A stretch of DNA of 64,000 nt from Pseudomonas vancouverensis (GCF_004348895.1 NZ_RRZK01000017.1:62001-126000), one strand, 5' to 3'. Numbered from the stretch's first letter, positions 9,604 to 19,450 are shown. The notes: generated from the letters alone by a model not told the origin. Translations and numbers: made by a program.

Positions 9604-9821
9604 GTCGCACTCCATCGAAAAGCTTCCCGCAATGGCGCGGAAAGTCGGAAGTGCCGAGTAAATCAATCCCGAAATCAGTGATGGCGGTACATATCTATGC
9701 GTCTCACACCTACTCGATAAGGAGTCTGAACCGCTGCTTGCCGGATCCGGGAACGCACCCTAGTCTTGCGGTAGCGATTTCGTCCGGAAGACGATCAAGC
9801 AGTGCTAATGCAAGGGACCTC

Positions 9822-12281
9822 ATGAATCAAACGCGGACTCTCGGAACGCCACGGTTGTTGGGCATCGTCTGGCCTTTTATCGCCGTGGTGCTGTTTCAAG
9901 CCTTGCTGGGTGGTGTCAGCCTTTACGTGCTGTCGGCTGTTCGTGGCTATGTCGCTGGCGAAAGTCTATGGTCCAAGGGCCAGAAAGATGCCATCTACTA
10001 CCTCAACCTTTACGCCGACGGCGGTGATGAAGGGATTTTCAACAAGTATCAAACCGCTATTGCCGTTCCCCAGGGTGGGCACGAACTGCGAGTCGCGCTG
10101 GACAATCAACCGCCAGATATCGAAGCGGCACGTCTGGCAATCCTCAAGGGCGGAAACCATCCAGACGACGTTTCCAGTCTGATCTGGCTGTATCTCAATT
10201 TTCGTCATTTCAGTTACCTCGAAAAGGCCATCGATCGCTGGACCGTGGGCGACGCCTATCTGGCCAGGCTCGATGAGCTTGCCCGGGACATGCACCAGCA
10301 CATCACAAACCGCCCGGCCTCCGAAGCGGACATCGAACGCTGGAAAGAGCAGATTTTTGCGATCAACGATGAGGTGACACCCGCAGCGAAAGCCTTCAGT
10401 GATGCGCTGGGGGAGGGCTCGCGAGTCATTCTTCGTCTGTTGTTGGGGATCAACCTCGCCACGGCGTTGGGCTTGATCGCACTGGCGCTCATGCGCACCC
10501 ACAAATTGCTCAAGCAGCGCCATGCTTTCGCCGATGCCCTGCAAATGGAAAAGGATCGGGCGCAGGTAACCCTGCAATCGATTGGCGACGGCGTGATTAC
10601 CACAGATGTCTCAGGCGCCATTGCCTACATGAATCCGGCCGCCGAAGCCTTGACTCACTGGAAGGCCGATCAGGCAACGGGCTTGCCATTGGCGGCACTG
10701 TTCAACCTGCTCGACGAAAACGCCCAGACGGATGGTTTCACCCTGATCGAACGCATTCTGAGCGGTCAGCTCAGTGGCAGCAGCGAACATTCCAAGCTGA
10801 TCCAGCGCCTGGATGGCAGCACGGTATCGGTCACTCTGGTAGGGGCGCCGATCCGCAATGCGGGCAAGGTCAGCGGTACAGTGCTGGTGTTGCACGACAT
10901 GACCCAGGAGCGGCAATACATTGCCAACCTGTCCTGGCAGGCGACCCACGATGCCTTGACCGGGCTGGCCAATCGCCGGGAGTTCGAATACCGGCTGGAG
11001 CAGGCCTTGCACAACCTGACCCGCTACACGGGGCGCCATGCCCTGATGTTCCTTGATCTGGATCAGTTCAAACTGGTCAACGATACCTGCGGTCATGCCG
11101 CGGGCGACGAGTTGCTGCGACATATCTGTGCGTTGTTGCAATCAGGTCTGCGCGAAGGTGACACCCTGGCGCGTCTGGGTGGCGACGAGTTCGGCATCCT
11201 GCTGGAAAACTGCCCGCCGGAAGCGGCGGAGAAAATTGCCGAGAGCCTGCGTCAGACCATACAGAACCTGCACTTTGTCTGGAAAGGCCGTCCCTTCGTG
11301 ACCACCGTGAGCATCGGCCTGGTGCATGTCGCGCAGAGTCCGCCGACTCTTGAAGCATCGCTGCGCGCTGCCGACATGGCGTGCTACATGGCCAAGGAAA
11401 AGGGGCGTAATCGGGTTCAGGTCTATCATCCCGACGATTCCGAATTGTCTTTGCGCTTTGGTGAAATGGCTTGGGTGCAGCGCCTGCACATGGCGCTGGA
11501 AGAGGATCGCTTTTGCCTCTACGCCCAGGAGATCGCGCCGCTGGGGCGTCACGATCAGGATGGCGGGCATATTGAAATCCTGCTGCGCCTCCACGATGAA
11601 GCGGGGCGCATGATTTTGCCCGACAGCTTCATTCCGGCGGCAGAGCGCTATGGTCTGATGAGTTCTCTTGATCGTTGGGTGGTGCAAAACGTCTTCAAGG
11701 TCATAGCCCAGTGTCGGGCCGAGCAGCCACGGGGGCCGCTGGCCATGTGTGCGATCAATCTGTCGGGCACCACTATTGGCGATGAGGCGTTCCTCGACTT
11801 CCTGCGTGAGCAGTTTGTGATTCACGATATTCCGGCTGAAATGATTTGTTTTGAAATTACCGAGACCAGCGCCATCGCGAATCTCGGCAGTGCAATTCGA
11901 TTCATTAATGAACTCAAAGGGTTAGGCTGCCATTTTTCACTGGACGACTTTTGTGCCGGAATGTCTTCGTTCGCGTACTTGAAACATTTGCCTGTAGACT
12001 TCCTGAAGATCGACGGGAGTTTCGTAAAGGATATGCTGGACGACCCGATTAATCGCGCCATGGTCGAGGTGATCAACCACATCGGCCATGTCATGGGTAA
12101 ACGTACGATTGCCGAGTTTGTCGAAACACCCCAGATCGAGCAGGCATTGCTGGAGATCGGGGTGGATTACGCTCAGGGGTATGTCATTGAGCGCCCGCAG
12201 TTGTTTACTTGCGACAGTCTGCTAAGTCGTCCTGCCAGGCCCCGACCTTTACTGTTCAGGGCGCCTGGCACGTTCCGTTGA
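9822..12281 (+). CDS. rbdA: RbdA-like membrane PAS-GGDEF-EAL c-di-GMP enzyme
   Basis: An 819-residue protein from ATG 9822 (AAGGGA upstream). Order: TM helix about 12-36, periplasmic region about 37-205, TM helix about 206-226, short coiled segment, PAS domain about 245-365, GGDEF about 375-530 and EAL about 560-805. The GGDEF motif is intact at 453-457 and an RxxD inhibitory site (REGD) stands five residues before it. The EAL signature reads Glu585-Ile-Leu-Leu-Arg; FEITE and the loop DDF (Asp708, Asp709) are kept, so phosphodiesterase activity is plausible. The loop glycine after DDF is Cys. In P. aeruginosa RbdA promotes biofilm dispersal by lowering c-di-GMP, with the GGDEF domain activating the EAL by GTP. 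The synteny supports orthology. Confidence 0.92.
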   Translation: MNQTRTLGTPRLLGIVWPFIAVVLFQALLGGVSLYVLSAVRGYVAGESLWSKGQKDAIYYLNLYADGGDEGIFNKYQTAIAVPQGGHELRVALDNQPPDIEAARLAILKGGNHPDDVSSLIWLYLNFRHFSYLEKAIDRWTVGDAYLARLDELARDMHQHITNRPASEADIERWKEQIFAINDEVTPAAKAFSDALGEGSRVILRLLLGINLATALGLIALALMRTHKLLKQRHAFADALQMEKDRAQVTLQSIGDGVITTDVSGAIAYMNPAAEALTHWKADQATGLPLAALFNLLDENAQTDGFTLIERILSGQLSGSSEHSKLIQRLDGSTVSVTLVGAPIRNAGKVSGTVLVLHDMTQERQYIANLSWQATHDALTGLANRREFEYRLEQALHNLTRYTGRHALMFLDLDQFKLVNDTCGHAAGDELLRHICALLQSGLREGDTLARLGGDEFGILLENCPPEAAEKIAESLRQTIQNLHFVWKGRPFVTTVSIGLVHVAQSPPTLEASLRAADMACYMAKEKGRNRVQVYHPDDSELSLRFGEMAWVQRLHMALEEDRFCLYAQEIAPLGRHDQDGGHIEILLRLHDEAGRMILPDSFIPAAERYGLMSSLDRWVVQNVFKVIAQCRAEQPRGPLAMCAINLSGTTIGDEAFLDFLREQFVIHDIPAEMICFEITETSAIANLGSAIRFINELKGLGCHFSLDDFCAGMSSFAYLKHLPVDFLKIDGSFVKDMLDDPINRAMVEVINHIGHVMGKRTIAEFVETPQIEQALLEIGVDYAQGYVIERPQLFTCDSLLSRPARPRPLLFRAPGTFR

Positions 12282-12326
12282 AACCTCTTGCCGGTCAAGA
12301 AAATCACCATCAAAAGGAGCTCGACA

Positions 12327-13121
12327 GTGATCGATACATTCAACCGAACCGGCCCCCTCATGGAAGCTGCCAGTTACCCTGCCTGGGCCCAGCGCCTGAT
12401 TCAGGATTGCAGCGAGAGCAAGCGCCGCGTAGTCGAACACGAACTTTACCAGCGCATGAGAGACAACAAGCTCAGTGCGAAAACCATGCGCCAGTACCTG
12501 ATCGGTGGTTGGCCCGTGGTGGAACAGTTTGCGTTGTACATGGCACAGAACCTTACCAAGACCCGTTTCGCCCGGCACCCGGGCGAGGACATGGCGCGCC
12601 GCTGGCTGATGCGCAACATCCGTGTCGAGCTGAACCATGCCGATTACTGGGTGCACTGGAGCCGCGCACACGGTGTCAGCCTGGAAGACCTGCAGGCGCA
12701 ACAGGTTACCCCGGAGCTTCACGCCTTGAGTCATTGGTGCTGGCACACCAGTTCTTCCGATTCGTTGATCGTTGCCATTGCCGCAACCAACTATGCGATT
12801 GAAGGCGCCACCGGGGAGTGGTCGGCGGTCGTCTGTTCCAATGGCATCTATGCCGCCTCGTTCCCTGAAGAGGAGCGCAAGCGCGCGATGAAATGGCTGA
12901 AAATGCACGCCCAGTATGATGATGCGCATCCGTGGGAGGCGCTGGAAATCATCTGCACGCTCGCTGGCATGAATCCGAGCAAGTCCCTGCAAATGGAGCT
13001 GCGCCAAGCCGTGTGCAAGAGCTACGACTACATGTACCTGTTTCTGGAGCGCTGCATGCAGTTGGAACATGCGGAGAAAGCACCGCATGCTCGTGAGCGG
13101 ATGGCGCTGGTCGAAGGCTGA
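12327..13121 (+). CDS. TenA/heme-oxygenase-fold iron-containing redox protein
   Basis: A 264-residue all-helical protein of the TenA-like/heme-oxygenase-like diiron (HDO) group. Metal-ligand type motifs are ELNHADYW near residue 108, NYAIEGATGEWS near 155 and HAQYDDAHPWEALEI near 197, spaced as in this superfamily. I chose GTG 12327 because AGGAG stands eight bases before it; ATG 12360 (MEAASY) is the alternative. It follows rbdA by 45 bases on the same strand and may be cotranscribed. Members include thiaminase-like enzymes and diiron oxygenases, so the reaction cannot be specified. Confidence 0.82.
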   Translation: MIDTFNRTGPLMEAASYPAWAQRLIQDCSESKRRVVEHELYQRMRDNKLSAKTMRQYLIGGWPVVEQFALYMAQNLTKTRFARHPGEDMARRWLMRNIRVELNHADYWVHWSRAHGVSLEDLQAQQVTPELHALSHWCWHTSSSDSLIVAIAATNYAIEGATGEWSAVVCSNGIYAASFPEEERKRAMKWLKMHAQYDDAHPWEALEIICTLAGMNPSKSLQMELRQAVCKSYDYMYLFLERCMQLEHAEKAPHARERMALVEG

Positions 13122-13143
13122 TCTGAAGGCTGCTTGCTACAAC

Positions 13144-13180
13144 TGTGGGAGCGACACACTGCCGCTCCCACATTATTTTT
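13144..13180 (+). terminator. REP-derived hairpin acting as likely terminator
   Basis: TGTGGGAGCG (13144-13153) pairs with CGCTCCCACA (13163-13172) around a nine-base loop and is followed by TTATTTTT. The stem is the core of the local REP family. It sits between the convergent TenA-like and GGDEF genes, so it probably ends the rbdA transcript. Confidence 0.75.
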
Positions 13181-13198
13181 GTGCGGCGGCTAAGAGGG

Positions 13199-14125
13199 TT
13201 AGCCCGCCATTGCCAGACGATTGCGTCCCTCGCGCTTGGCCACATACAGCGCGCTGTCAGCCCGACGCAGCAGGCTGTCGGCAGATTCGCCGGGCAACAG
13301 GGTCGAACAACCGAGGCTGACCGTCAGGTCGATCGATTGCCCGTCGGCGATGTATTGCGCCGACTGTGCGGCAAATCGCAGGCGCTCGCCCACCATCGCC
13401 GCGGCTTCCCGGCTGGTGTTGGAGAGCAGGATCAGAAACTCTTCCCCACCATAGCGAAACACCATGTCCACGTTGCGCAACTGGCTTTTGATCGAGGCGG
13501 CAACCGCCTTGAGCACGTCATCGCCCGCGCTGTGGCCGTGGGTGTCGTTGATTTTTTTGAAGTGATCGATGTCCAGCATCAACAGGGACAAGGGTTGCAG
13601 GTGCCGCCGTGATAGCTCGATTTCCCGTTGCAGGGTCTGGTCCATGGCGATGCGGTTGCCGGTGTCCGTCAGCGGGTCACGCAAAGCACTTTGGGTCGCT
13701 GCGCGATAGAGCAGGGTATTGCGCATCGGATACAGCAATGTGGCGAGGAGCGATTCGAGTTGGCCTTGTTCCTGATCGCTGAAACGCTGATTGCGTTTGA
13801 ACACCAGTTCACCGAGGTGTTCGCCTTCGTGGCTGAGGCTGTAGCTGATGGAGTGGTGACCGCGGTGGCCGAACTCCAGGCGCAGATCACTGCTCTGGTG
13901 CTGATAACTCAGGGCATCCAGCGGTACGATGCGCTGAATCTCGCGAAAGAAAATGCCGAGAATGCGTTGCGGCTCAAGACTGGTTTGCAGCTGCAGGCTC
14001 AGTTGCTGGCGCAGTTGCGCGAGGCTGACGGGCCTTTCCAGAAGGGACGGCTGCTGACCAAAGCCCAGGCGTTGCAATTTGGCGCTGTCGAAGTCAATTG
14101 CGTTGGTCTGGGAAGGTGGTTTCAT
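13199..14125 (-). CDS. GGDEF domain diguanylate cyclase
   Basis: A 308-residue soluble protein from ATG 14125 (MKPPSQTNAIDF), with AGGGGC nine bases upstream; upstream in-frame ATGs add an unlikely basic leader. The N-terminal ~140 residues may form a small sensory (GAF-like) domain. The C-terminal ~165 residues are a GGDEF domain with DPLTDTGNR, the metal Asp in LDIDHFKKIND, the active motif GGEEF, and an RxxD inhibitory site (RNVD) five residues before it. It should make c-di-GMP from GTP, with product feedback. P. aeruginosa PA3177 has the same type and position beside the SDR, mupP and ubiG genes. It opposes rbdA across the REP hairpin. Confidence 0.92.
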   Translation of the reverse strand: MKPPSQTNAIDFDSAKLQRLGFGQQPSLLERPVSLAQLRQQLSLQLQTSLEPQRILGIFFREIQRIVPLDALSYQHQSSDLRLEFGHRGHHSISYSLSHEGEHLGELVFKRNQRFSDQEQGQLESLLATLLYPMRNTLLYRAATQSALRDPLTDTGNRIAMDQTLQREIELSRRHLQPLSLLMLDIDHFKKINDTHGHSAGDDVLKAVAASIKSQLRNVDMVFRYGGEEFLILLSNTSREAAAMVGERLRFAAQSAQYIADGQSIDLTVSLGCSTLLPGESADSLLRRADSALYVAKREGRNRLAMAG

Positions 14126-14501
14126 AAGGCATGCGCCCCTAAGCAGTAAGGCTGTCTTACAAGCTGGGTGAGAGCGGCTTTGGGCGGCGCGTCGTACTGG
14201 TCCTTCAGTCCCGTAGGACATTTCGTACAAGTTTAATCTGCTTTGTGGAAGATAAGGAACCTGCCCACTTAAGCATTGCCCGACCTGCTGTCACGTAGCG
14301 TGTCTGAGCAAAATTAGAGCGAAAGTCATGCCATTCGGTTCATGAAAAATAAAAAACGTTCTAAATCAGCTGGTTGTGTTCGTTGTTAGATGAAAGTGCT
14401 GATATGGATGACGTTTGTTTGACAGCAAAACACACTGATTTTGCTGCGCAACCCCTGCCGCGACGGGAAGTCGCCGCGGCAAATAACCGACGTGCGGAGT
14501 A
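14126..14501. other. Non-coding gap between SDR and GGDEF genes
   Basis: No convincing gene. It must hold the minus-strand promoter of the GGDEF gene. Two inverted repeats stand near the SDR 3' end: CAGCAAAA/TTTTGCTG (14423-14446) and TGCCGCG/CGCGGCA (14456-14481). The second is GC-rich but lacks a T tract on the minus strand, so neither is a sure terminator. A 63-codon plus-strand frame here has no family resemblance. Confidence 0.5.
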
Positions 14502-15242
14502 TTACTGGGCGTTGAACGCCTGCCCATTGACGCCTGTGCTGTCAGGTCCCATCAGGTACAGGTAGACCGGCATGATCTCTTCCGGCGTCGGATTGTTCAG
14601 CGGGTTTTCCCCTGGATAGGCCTGGGCGCGCATGCTGGTACGGGTCGCGCCCGGGTTGATGCTGTTGGCGCGAACCGGGGCCACAGTATCGACTTCGTCC
14701 GCCAGGGTTTGCATCAGCCCTTCAGTGGCAAACTTCGAAACACCATAGGCGCCCCAGTACGCGCGCCCCTTGCGACCGACGCTGCTGGAGGTGAACACTA
14801 CAGAAGCATCCTGAGACAGCTTGAGCAACGGCAGCAGAGTGCTGGTGAGCATGAACATGGCGTTGACGTTGACTTGCATGACCCGCATGAAGTTTTCGCC
14901 GGAGAGCTGCTCGATGGGTGTGCGTGGGCCAATGATCGATGCGTTGTGCAGCAAGCCGTCAAGGTGACCGAACTCGGTTTCGATCATCGCTGCCAGCTCA
15001 TCGTACTGATGGGGCAGGGCGGTTTCGAGGTTGAAAGGGATGACCGCGGGCTGCGGGTGGCCAGCGGCTTCGATTTCGTCGTAGACCTGAGTCAGGTTGG
15101 CTTCGGTCTTGCCCAGCAATAACACGGTCGCACCGTGCGCCGCGTAGGTCTTGGCGGCAGCAGCGCCAATGCCGCGGCCAGCACCGGTGACCAGAATGAC
15201 CCGGTTTTTCAGCAATTCGGGGCGGGCGGAGTAATCAAACAT
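14502..15242 (-). CDS. SDR family oxidoreductase (YciK-like)
   Basis: A 246-residue classical short-chain dehydrogenase. The cofactor loop TGAGRGIG is at about residue 19, NASI (the NAG/NNAG-type motif) near 100, the catalytic Ser in SSSVGRKG near 152, and YGVSK with catalytic Tyr and Lys near 166. The C-terminus matches the YciK group, which uses NADP(H) and has no proven substrate. It is the last gene of the minus-strand run mtaD-ubiG-mupP-SDR, with a REP pair separating it from mupP, so it may have partly independent expression. The same order occurs around PA3173 in P. aeruginosa. Confidence 0.92.
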   Translation of the reverse strand: MFDYSARPELLKNRVILVTGAGRGIGAAAAKTYAAHGATVLLLGKTEANLTQVYDEIEAAGHPQPAVIPFNLETALPHQYDELAAMIETEFGHLDGLLHNASIIGPRTPIEQLSGENFMRVMQVNVNAMFMLTSTLLPLLKLSQDASVVFTSSSVGRKGRAYWGAYGVSKFATEGLMQTLADEVDTVAPVRANSINPGATRTSMRAQAYPGENPLNNPTPEEIMPVYLYLMGPDSTGVNGQAFNAQ

Positions 15243-15282
15243 AAAAACCTCAACATGAATTTTTCAGGGCGGACGCTATCCC

Positions 15283-15372
15283 TGTGGGAGCGAGCTTGCT
15301 CGCGATGGCGGTATCACCTTCAACATCAATGTCGATTGGGCTACAGCTATCGCGAGCAGGCTCGTTCCCACA
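15283..15372. repeat. Paired REP elements (REPIN-like)
   Basis: TGTGGGAGCGAGCTTGCTCG at 15283 is answered by the inverted partner ending CGTTCCCACA at 15372, with about 40 unrelated bases between. The arrangement fits two REP sequences in opposite orientation forming a long hairpin between the SDR and mupP genes. Related copies lie at 13144, 19372 and 22510. Confidence 0.88.
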
Positions 15373-15393
15373 AGGAGCAGTCCCGGCAAAAAC

Positions 15394-16065
15394 TCAGCAG
15401 CTGCAAAGCGCGCTATCGAGCACCTTGCGCAGCTCCAGCGGGTGATCGACCACCACATCCGCGCCCCAATGCCGCGGGTTATCGTCCGGGTGGATATAGC
15501 CGAATGTCACCGCCGCCGTTTTGGTTCCGGCATCGCGCCCTGACTCGATGTCCCGCAGGTCATCACCGACGAACAGCACGCTGGCGGGGTCCAGGTCGAG
15601 CATCTTGCAGGCGAGGATCAGCGGCTCCGGATCCGGCTTGCTGTTTTTCACGTGATCCGGGCAGATCAGCAAGGCCGAGCGCTCAGCCAGGCCCAGTTGC
15701 TGCATGATCGGTTCGGCAAAACGCAATGGCTTGTTGGTGACCACGCCCCAGATCAGGTTGGCCTTCTCGATATCGGCGAGCAGTTCGCCCATGCCGTCGA
15801 ACAGTTTGCTGTGAACCGCGCAACCCACCAGGTAACGCTCAAGAAACTCCAGGCGGAGTTCCTCGAAGCCTGGGGATTCCGGGTCCATGGCGAATGTCAC
15901 CGCGACCATCGCCCGGGCGCCGCCGGAAATCTCGTCACGAATGTGTTTGTCGTTCATCGGTGGCAAGCCGCGGTCGGCACGCATCGCCTGACAGATCGCA
16001 ATGAAGTCCGGCGCGGTGTCGAGCAGGGTGCCGTCCATGTCGAAAAGAACTGCTCTGATTCGCAT
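15394..16065 (-). CDS. mupP: N-acetylmuramic acid 6-phosphate phosphatase (HAD family)
   Basis: A 223-residue HAD phosphatase: motif [11 protein letters not shown] (nucleophile Asp9, acid Asp11), motif II VVTNK near 110, motif [12 protein letters not shown] near 143 and motif [13 protein letters not shown] near 168. The gene was long called gph, but the Pseudomonas protein next to ubiG is MupP, which dephosphorylates MurNAc-6-P in the AmgK/MurU peptidoglycan recycling route that bypasses de novo UDP-MurNAc synthesis and affects fosfomycin sensitivity. Its ATG is four bases after the ubiG stop, so the two are cotranscribed. The assignment rests on synteny as well as motifs; phosphoglycolate phosphatase is the alternative. 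Confidence 0.88.
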   Translation of the reverse strand: MRIRAVLFDMDGTLLDTAPDFIAICQAMRADRGLPPMNDKHIRDEISGGARAMVAVTFAMDPESPGFEELRLEFLERYLVGCAVHSKLFDGMGELLADIEKANLIWGVVTNKPLRFAEPIMQQLGLAERSALLICPDHVKNSKPDPEPLILACKMLDLDPASVLFVGDDLRDIESGRDAGTKTAAVTFGYIHPDDNPRHWGADVVVDHPLELRKVLDSALCSC

Positions 16066-16069
16066 CGGC

Positions 16070-16768
16070 TTATTCCTCGCGCAGGGTCTGGATCATGTAG
16101 TTGACGTCGACATCGGCGGCCAGCTTGTAGTGCTTGGTCAACGGGTTGTACGTCAGGCCGATGATGTCCTTGACGGTCAGGCCGGCGATGCGGCTCCAGG
16201 CGCCCAGCTCGGAGGGGCGGATAAACTTCTTGAAGTCGTGGGTGCCGCGCGGCAGCAGCTTCATGATGTATTCGGCGCCGACGATGGCGAACAGGTACGC
16301 CTTCGGATTGCGGTTGATGGTGGAGAAGAACACCTGGCCACCGGGCTTGACCATGCGGAAGCAGGCACGGATCACCGACGATGGATCAGGCACGTGCTCG
16401 AGCATTTCCAGGCAGGTGACCACATCGAACTGTTCCGGCATTTCCTCGGCCAGGGCTTCGGCGGTGATCTGCCGGTACTCGACATTCACGCCGGATTCCA
16501 GCTGGTGCAATTGGGCAACTGCCAGCGGCGCTTCGCCCATGTCGATGCCCATGACGGTGGCACCACGTTGGGCCATGGCTTCACTGAGGATGCCGCCGCC
16601 GCAACCGACGTCGAGGACTTTCTTGCCGGCCAGATTGACGCGTTCGTCAATCCAGTTGACACGCAATGGGTTGATGTCATGCAGTGGTTTGAATTCGCTT
16701 TCGCGGTCCCACCAGCGATGGGCCAGGGCTTCGAATTTGGCGATTTCGGCGTGGTCGACGTTGCTCAT
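16070..16768 (-). CDS. ubiG: Ubiquinone biosynthesis O-methyltransferase
   Basis: A 232-residue class I SAM methyltransferase with the UbiG opening ([18 protein letters not shown]), the SAM loop [11 protein letters not shown] near residue 55, and the post-motif [11 protein letters not shown] near 115. UbiG performs both O-methylations in ubiquinone synthesis at the inner membrane surface. It stands between the MTA deaminase and mupP in a minus-strand operon. Length and motifs are normal. Confidence 0.96.
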   Translation of the reverse strand: MSNVDHAEIAKFEALAHRWWDRESEFKPLHDINPLRVNWIDERVNLAGKKVLDVGCGGGILSEAMAQRGATVMGIDMGEAPLAVAQLHQLESGVNVEYRQITAEALAEEMPEQFDVVTCLEMLEHVPDPSSVIRACFRMVKPGGQVFFSTINRNPKAYLFAIVGAEYIMKLLPRGTHDFKKFIRPSELGAWSRIAGLTVKDIIGLTYNPLTKHYKLAADVDVNYMIQTLREE

Positions 16769-16803
16769 GGTTTATGTCCTCTAAAACTTGAAAAATCCTG
16801 TTG

Positions 16804-16823
16804 CCCCGGTATCGAAACCGGGG
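16804..16823. repeat. Inverted repeat between mtaD and ubiG
   Basis: CCCCGGT (16804-16810) and ACCGGGG (16817-16823) form a stem with a six-base loop. On the minus strand the run ATTTTT follows 9 bases later, so this may weakly terminate or stabilise the mtaD message before ubiG. Confidence 0.4.
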
Positions 16824-16826
16824 GAC

Positions 16827-18161
16827 TTACGATTCGGTGCGGCCGCTGATGCGCTGGCCCCAGGTTTTCGCGACAGCGCTTAGCTGCGTTTCATCCAGGC
16901 GCGTCAGGCGACCGTCTTCGAGCAATGGCTTGCCGGCGACCCAGACATGCTTCGCGCAATCGCGCCCGGTGGCGTAGATAAGCTGCGACACCGGGTCGTA
17001 GACCGGCTGCTGGGCCAGGCCGGAAAGGTCGAACGCCACCATGTCCGCAGCCTTGCCGATTTCCAGCGATCCCGTTTCAGTTTCGATGCCCAATGCCCGG
17101 GCGCCGTTGAGTGTTGCCATGCGCAGGGCGCGATGGGCATCCAGTGCAGTGGCCGATCCGGCGACAGCCTTGGCCAGCAGGGCGGCGGTACGGGTTTCTC
17201 CAAGCAGATCGAGGTCGTTGTTGCTGGCCGCACCGTCTGTGCCGACCGCGACATTGACGCCAGCCTGCCACAGGCGCTCGACCGGGCAGAAGCCGCTGGC
17301 CAGTTTCAGGTTCGATTCCGGGCAGTGGATGACATGGGTATTGCTTTCTACCAGCAGTGCGAGGTCCTCCTCGCTGATCTGGGTCATGTGAACCGCCTGA
17401 AAGCGCGGTCCGAGCAGGCCCAGGCGGGCGAGGCGGGCGAGTGGGCGTTCGCCACGCTGATCGACTGCCTGCTGCACTTCGAACGCGGTTTCATGCACGT
17501 GCATGTGGATCGAAGCGTCCAGCTCCTCGGCAATTACCCGGATCTTTTCCAGGTTTTCATCGCCCACGGTGTAAGGGGCGTGGGGGCCAAAGGTGACCTT
17601 GATGCGCTCGTGGTGCTTGAGGTCGCCGAACAGTTCGATGCCCTGACGGATGGCTTCATCCGCCGAGCTGGCACCCGGAATCGGAAAATCCAGGATGGGA
17701 ATGGCGATCTGCGCACGAATGCCGCTGTTGTGCACGCGTTCGCTGGCGACTTTGGGGAAAAAATACATGTCCGAGAAACAGGTGATGCCGCCCTTGATTT
17801 GCTCGGCGATGGCCAGGTCGGTGCCATCGCGTACAAAGGCTTCATCGACCCACTTGGCTTCGGCGGGCCAGATGTGGTTTTCCAGCCAGGTCATCAGCGG
17901 CAGGTCATCGGCCAGGCCACGAAACAGGGTCATCGCCGCGTGCCCGTGGGCGTTGATCAGGCCGGGGCTGAGCAACATGTCGGGTAATTCGCGAATTTCG
18001 GTTGCGTTAAGCTTCAGTGCAGCGGAACGTGGACCGATAAACACGATGCGTCCATCGCGAATGCCGATGCCGTGTTCCTTGAGGACAACGCCGGCGGGTT
18101 CGACGGGTACCAGCCAGGTCGGCAGCAATAGCAGGTCGAGCGCAGCGGCAGTGTTCGGCAT
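16827..18161 (-). CDS. mtaD: 5'-methylthioadenosine / S-adenosylhomocysteine deaminase
   Basis: A 444-residue amidohydrolase of the TRZ/ATZ group. Metal-site motifs are NAHGHAAM near residue 70, HMHVHET near 213, HMTQ near 253 and the Asp in [10 protein letters not shown] near 310. The P. aeruginosa protein at this position (PA3170) is known as a methylthioadenosine deaminase in the route MTA to methylthioinosine to hypoxanthine plus methylthioribose-1-phosphate. The divergent neighbour mtnA uses that last product, which supports the call. A TATAAA at 18182-18187 on the minus strand may be its -10 box. Substrate preference between MTA and SAH cannot be read. Confidence 0.9.
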   Translation of the reverse strand: MPNTAAALDLLLLPTWLVPVEPAGVVLKEHGIGIRDGRIVFIGPRSAALKLNATEIRELPDMLLSPGLINAHGHAAMTLFRGLADDLPLMTWLENHIWPAEAKWVDEAFVRDGTDLAIAEQIKGGITCFSDMYFFPKVASERVHNSGIRAQIAIPILDFPIPGASSADEAIRQGIELFGDLKHHERIKVTFGPHAPYTVGDENLEKIRVIAEELDASIHMHVHETAFEVQQAVDQRGERPLARLARLGLLGPRFQAVHMTQISEEDLALLVESNTHVIHCPESNLKLASGFCPVERLWQAGVNVAVGTDGAASNNDLDLLGETRTAALLAKAVAGSATALDAHRALRMATLNGARALGIETETGSLEIGKAADMVAFDLSGLAQQPVYDPVSQLIYATGRDCAKHVWVAGKPLLEDGRLTRLDETQLSAVAKTWGQRISGRTES

Positions 18162-18230
18162 CGCGTGTGAGTTCCAGTGCTTTTATAAAGGATGGCGAAG
18201 TATACCCGAGCGTCTTCGCCGGGGGATCGC

Positions 18231-18236
18231 TATAAT
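18231..18236 (+). promoter_or_regulatory. Candidate -10 box for mtnA
   Basis: A perfect TATAAT stands 34 bases before the mtnA ATG in the divergent mtaD-mtnA gap. No good -35 match is present 16-18 bases upstream, so the promoter may be activator dependent or weak. Confidence 0.4.
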
Positions 18237-18269
18237 CGGCGGCTTTTGTTCATGAGTGCGGGGTGAGGG

Positions 18270-19349
18270 ATGCGCGATCGACTGTTGGCGGCGGAAAAGG
18301 TGAAGGCCATCGATTGGCGTGATGGTGCCCTGTATCTGCTGGATCAGCGCGTTTTGCCGTTCGAGGAAAACTGGATCGCCTACACCAGCGCAGCCGGTGT
18401 GGCCGAGGCCATTCGCTCGATGGTGGTGCGTGGCGCGCCGGCAATCGGCATCAGCGCCGCTTATGGCATTGTGCTGGCGGCCCGTACTCGCATTGCTGAG
18501 GAAGGTGATGATTGGTATGCGGCGCTGGAGGAGGATTTCGCGCTGCTGGCCGACTCTCGTCCCACTGCCGTCAATCTCTTCTGGGCCCTGGGGCGTATGC
18601 ACGATCGGCTGGATCGTCTGAAGGACAACGCCGATCCGCTGGAGGCGCTTGAGGCCGAGGCCATCGCCATTCACGAGAGTGATCGCGAGGCCAACCTGAC
18701 CATGGCGCAATTGGGTGTAGACCTGATCCGTAAGCATCAGGGCAATGCTCAGGCGATCCTGACCCACTGCAACACCGGTGCCTTGGCCACGGGCGGCTTC
18801 GGCACGGCGTTGGGCGTGATTCGTGCGGCGTTCATCGAGGGTATGGTCGAGCAGGTCTACGTCGACGAAACCCGCCCATGGATGCAGGGTTCGCGCCTGA
18901 CGGCCTGGGAGCTGGCCAACGAGGGCATCCCCGTGACCCTCAATGTCGATTCTGCTGCGGCCCATATCATGAAAACCAAAGGGCCGACCTGGGTCATCGT
19001 CGGTGCTGACCGGATCACCGCCAATGGCGACGTCGCCAACAAGATCGGTACCTACCAGTTGGCCGTCAATGCCATGCACCACGGCGTGCGTTTCATGGTG
19101 GTGGCGCCGAGTTCGACCATCGACATGAACATGGCCAGCGGTGACGATATCCCGATTGAAGAACGTGATGGTCGTGAGCTGCTGGAAGTCGGCGGCAAGC
19201 GGGTCGGGGCGGATGTTCAGGCGTTCAACCCGGTGTTTGACGTGACACCGGCGGACCTCATTGATGCGATCGTCACGGAAAAAGGCATTGTCGAGCGGCC
19301 GGATACAGCCAAGATGGCGCAGTTGATGTGCCGCAAGCGTCTGCATTGA
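18270..19349 (+). CDS. mtnA: Methylthioribose-1-phosphate isomerase
   Basis: A 359-residue protein of the eIF2B-like MtnA family. Recognisable parts are [16 protein letters not shown] near residue 50, the active-site Cys in [19 protein letters not shown] near 168, and the proton-relay Asp in [19 protein letters not shown] near 248. It converts methylthioribose-1-P to methylthioribulose-1-P in methionine salvage. A GGGTGAGGG ribosome site precedes the ATG. It is divergent from mtaD, which should feed it through a phosphorylase encoded elsewhere. REP sequences follow it. Confidence 0.96.
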   Translation: MRDRLLAAEKVKAIDWRDGALYLLDQRVLPFEENWIAYTSAAGVAEAIRSMVVRGAPAIGISAAYGIVLAARTRIAEEGDDWYAALEEDFALLADSRPTAVNLFWALGRMHDRLDRLKDNADPLEALEAEAIAIHESDREANLTMAQLGVDLIRKHQGNAQAILTHCNTGALATGGFGTALGVIRAAFIEGMVEQVYVDETRPWMQGSRLTAWELANEGIPVTLNVDSAAAHIMKTKGPTWVIVGADRITANGDVANKIGTYQLAVNAMHHGVRFMVVAPSSTIDMNMASGDDIPIEERDGRELLEVGGKRVGADVQAFNPVFDVTPADLIDAIVTEKGIVERPDTAKMAQLMCRKRLH

Positions 19350-19371
19350 TCATCGCCGGCGTCTGAGGAAT

Positions 19372-19450
19372 CGCCATCGCAAGCAATCTCGCTCCCACAG
19401 TGTTTGCGGTGCGCATAAAACCTGTGGGGGCGAGCTTGCTCGCGATGGGG
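19372..19450. repeat. Two oppositely oriented REP elements
   Basis: CGCCATCGCAAGCAATCTCG at 19372 ends in CGCTCCCACA (19399), and the inverse copy TGTGGGGGCGAGCTTGCTCG starts at 19423 and ends in CGATGG. The two can pair around a 23-base spacer. The pair lies just after mtnA and about 325 bases before gyrA. Confidence 0.85.

Noticed and set aside
9604..9821. Possible immunity gene next to the toxin-like protein
   Set aside because: The 218-base gap before rbdA holds no frame with a start, ribosome site and reasonable length; upstream extension of the rbdA frame overlaps the toxin gene and lacks sense.
14374..14565. 63-codon plus-strand frame near the SDR 3' end
   Set aside because: No ribosome site, overlaps the SDR end and resembles nothing known.
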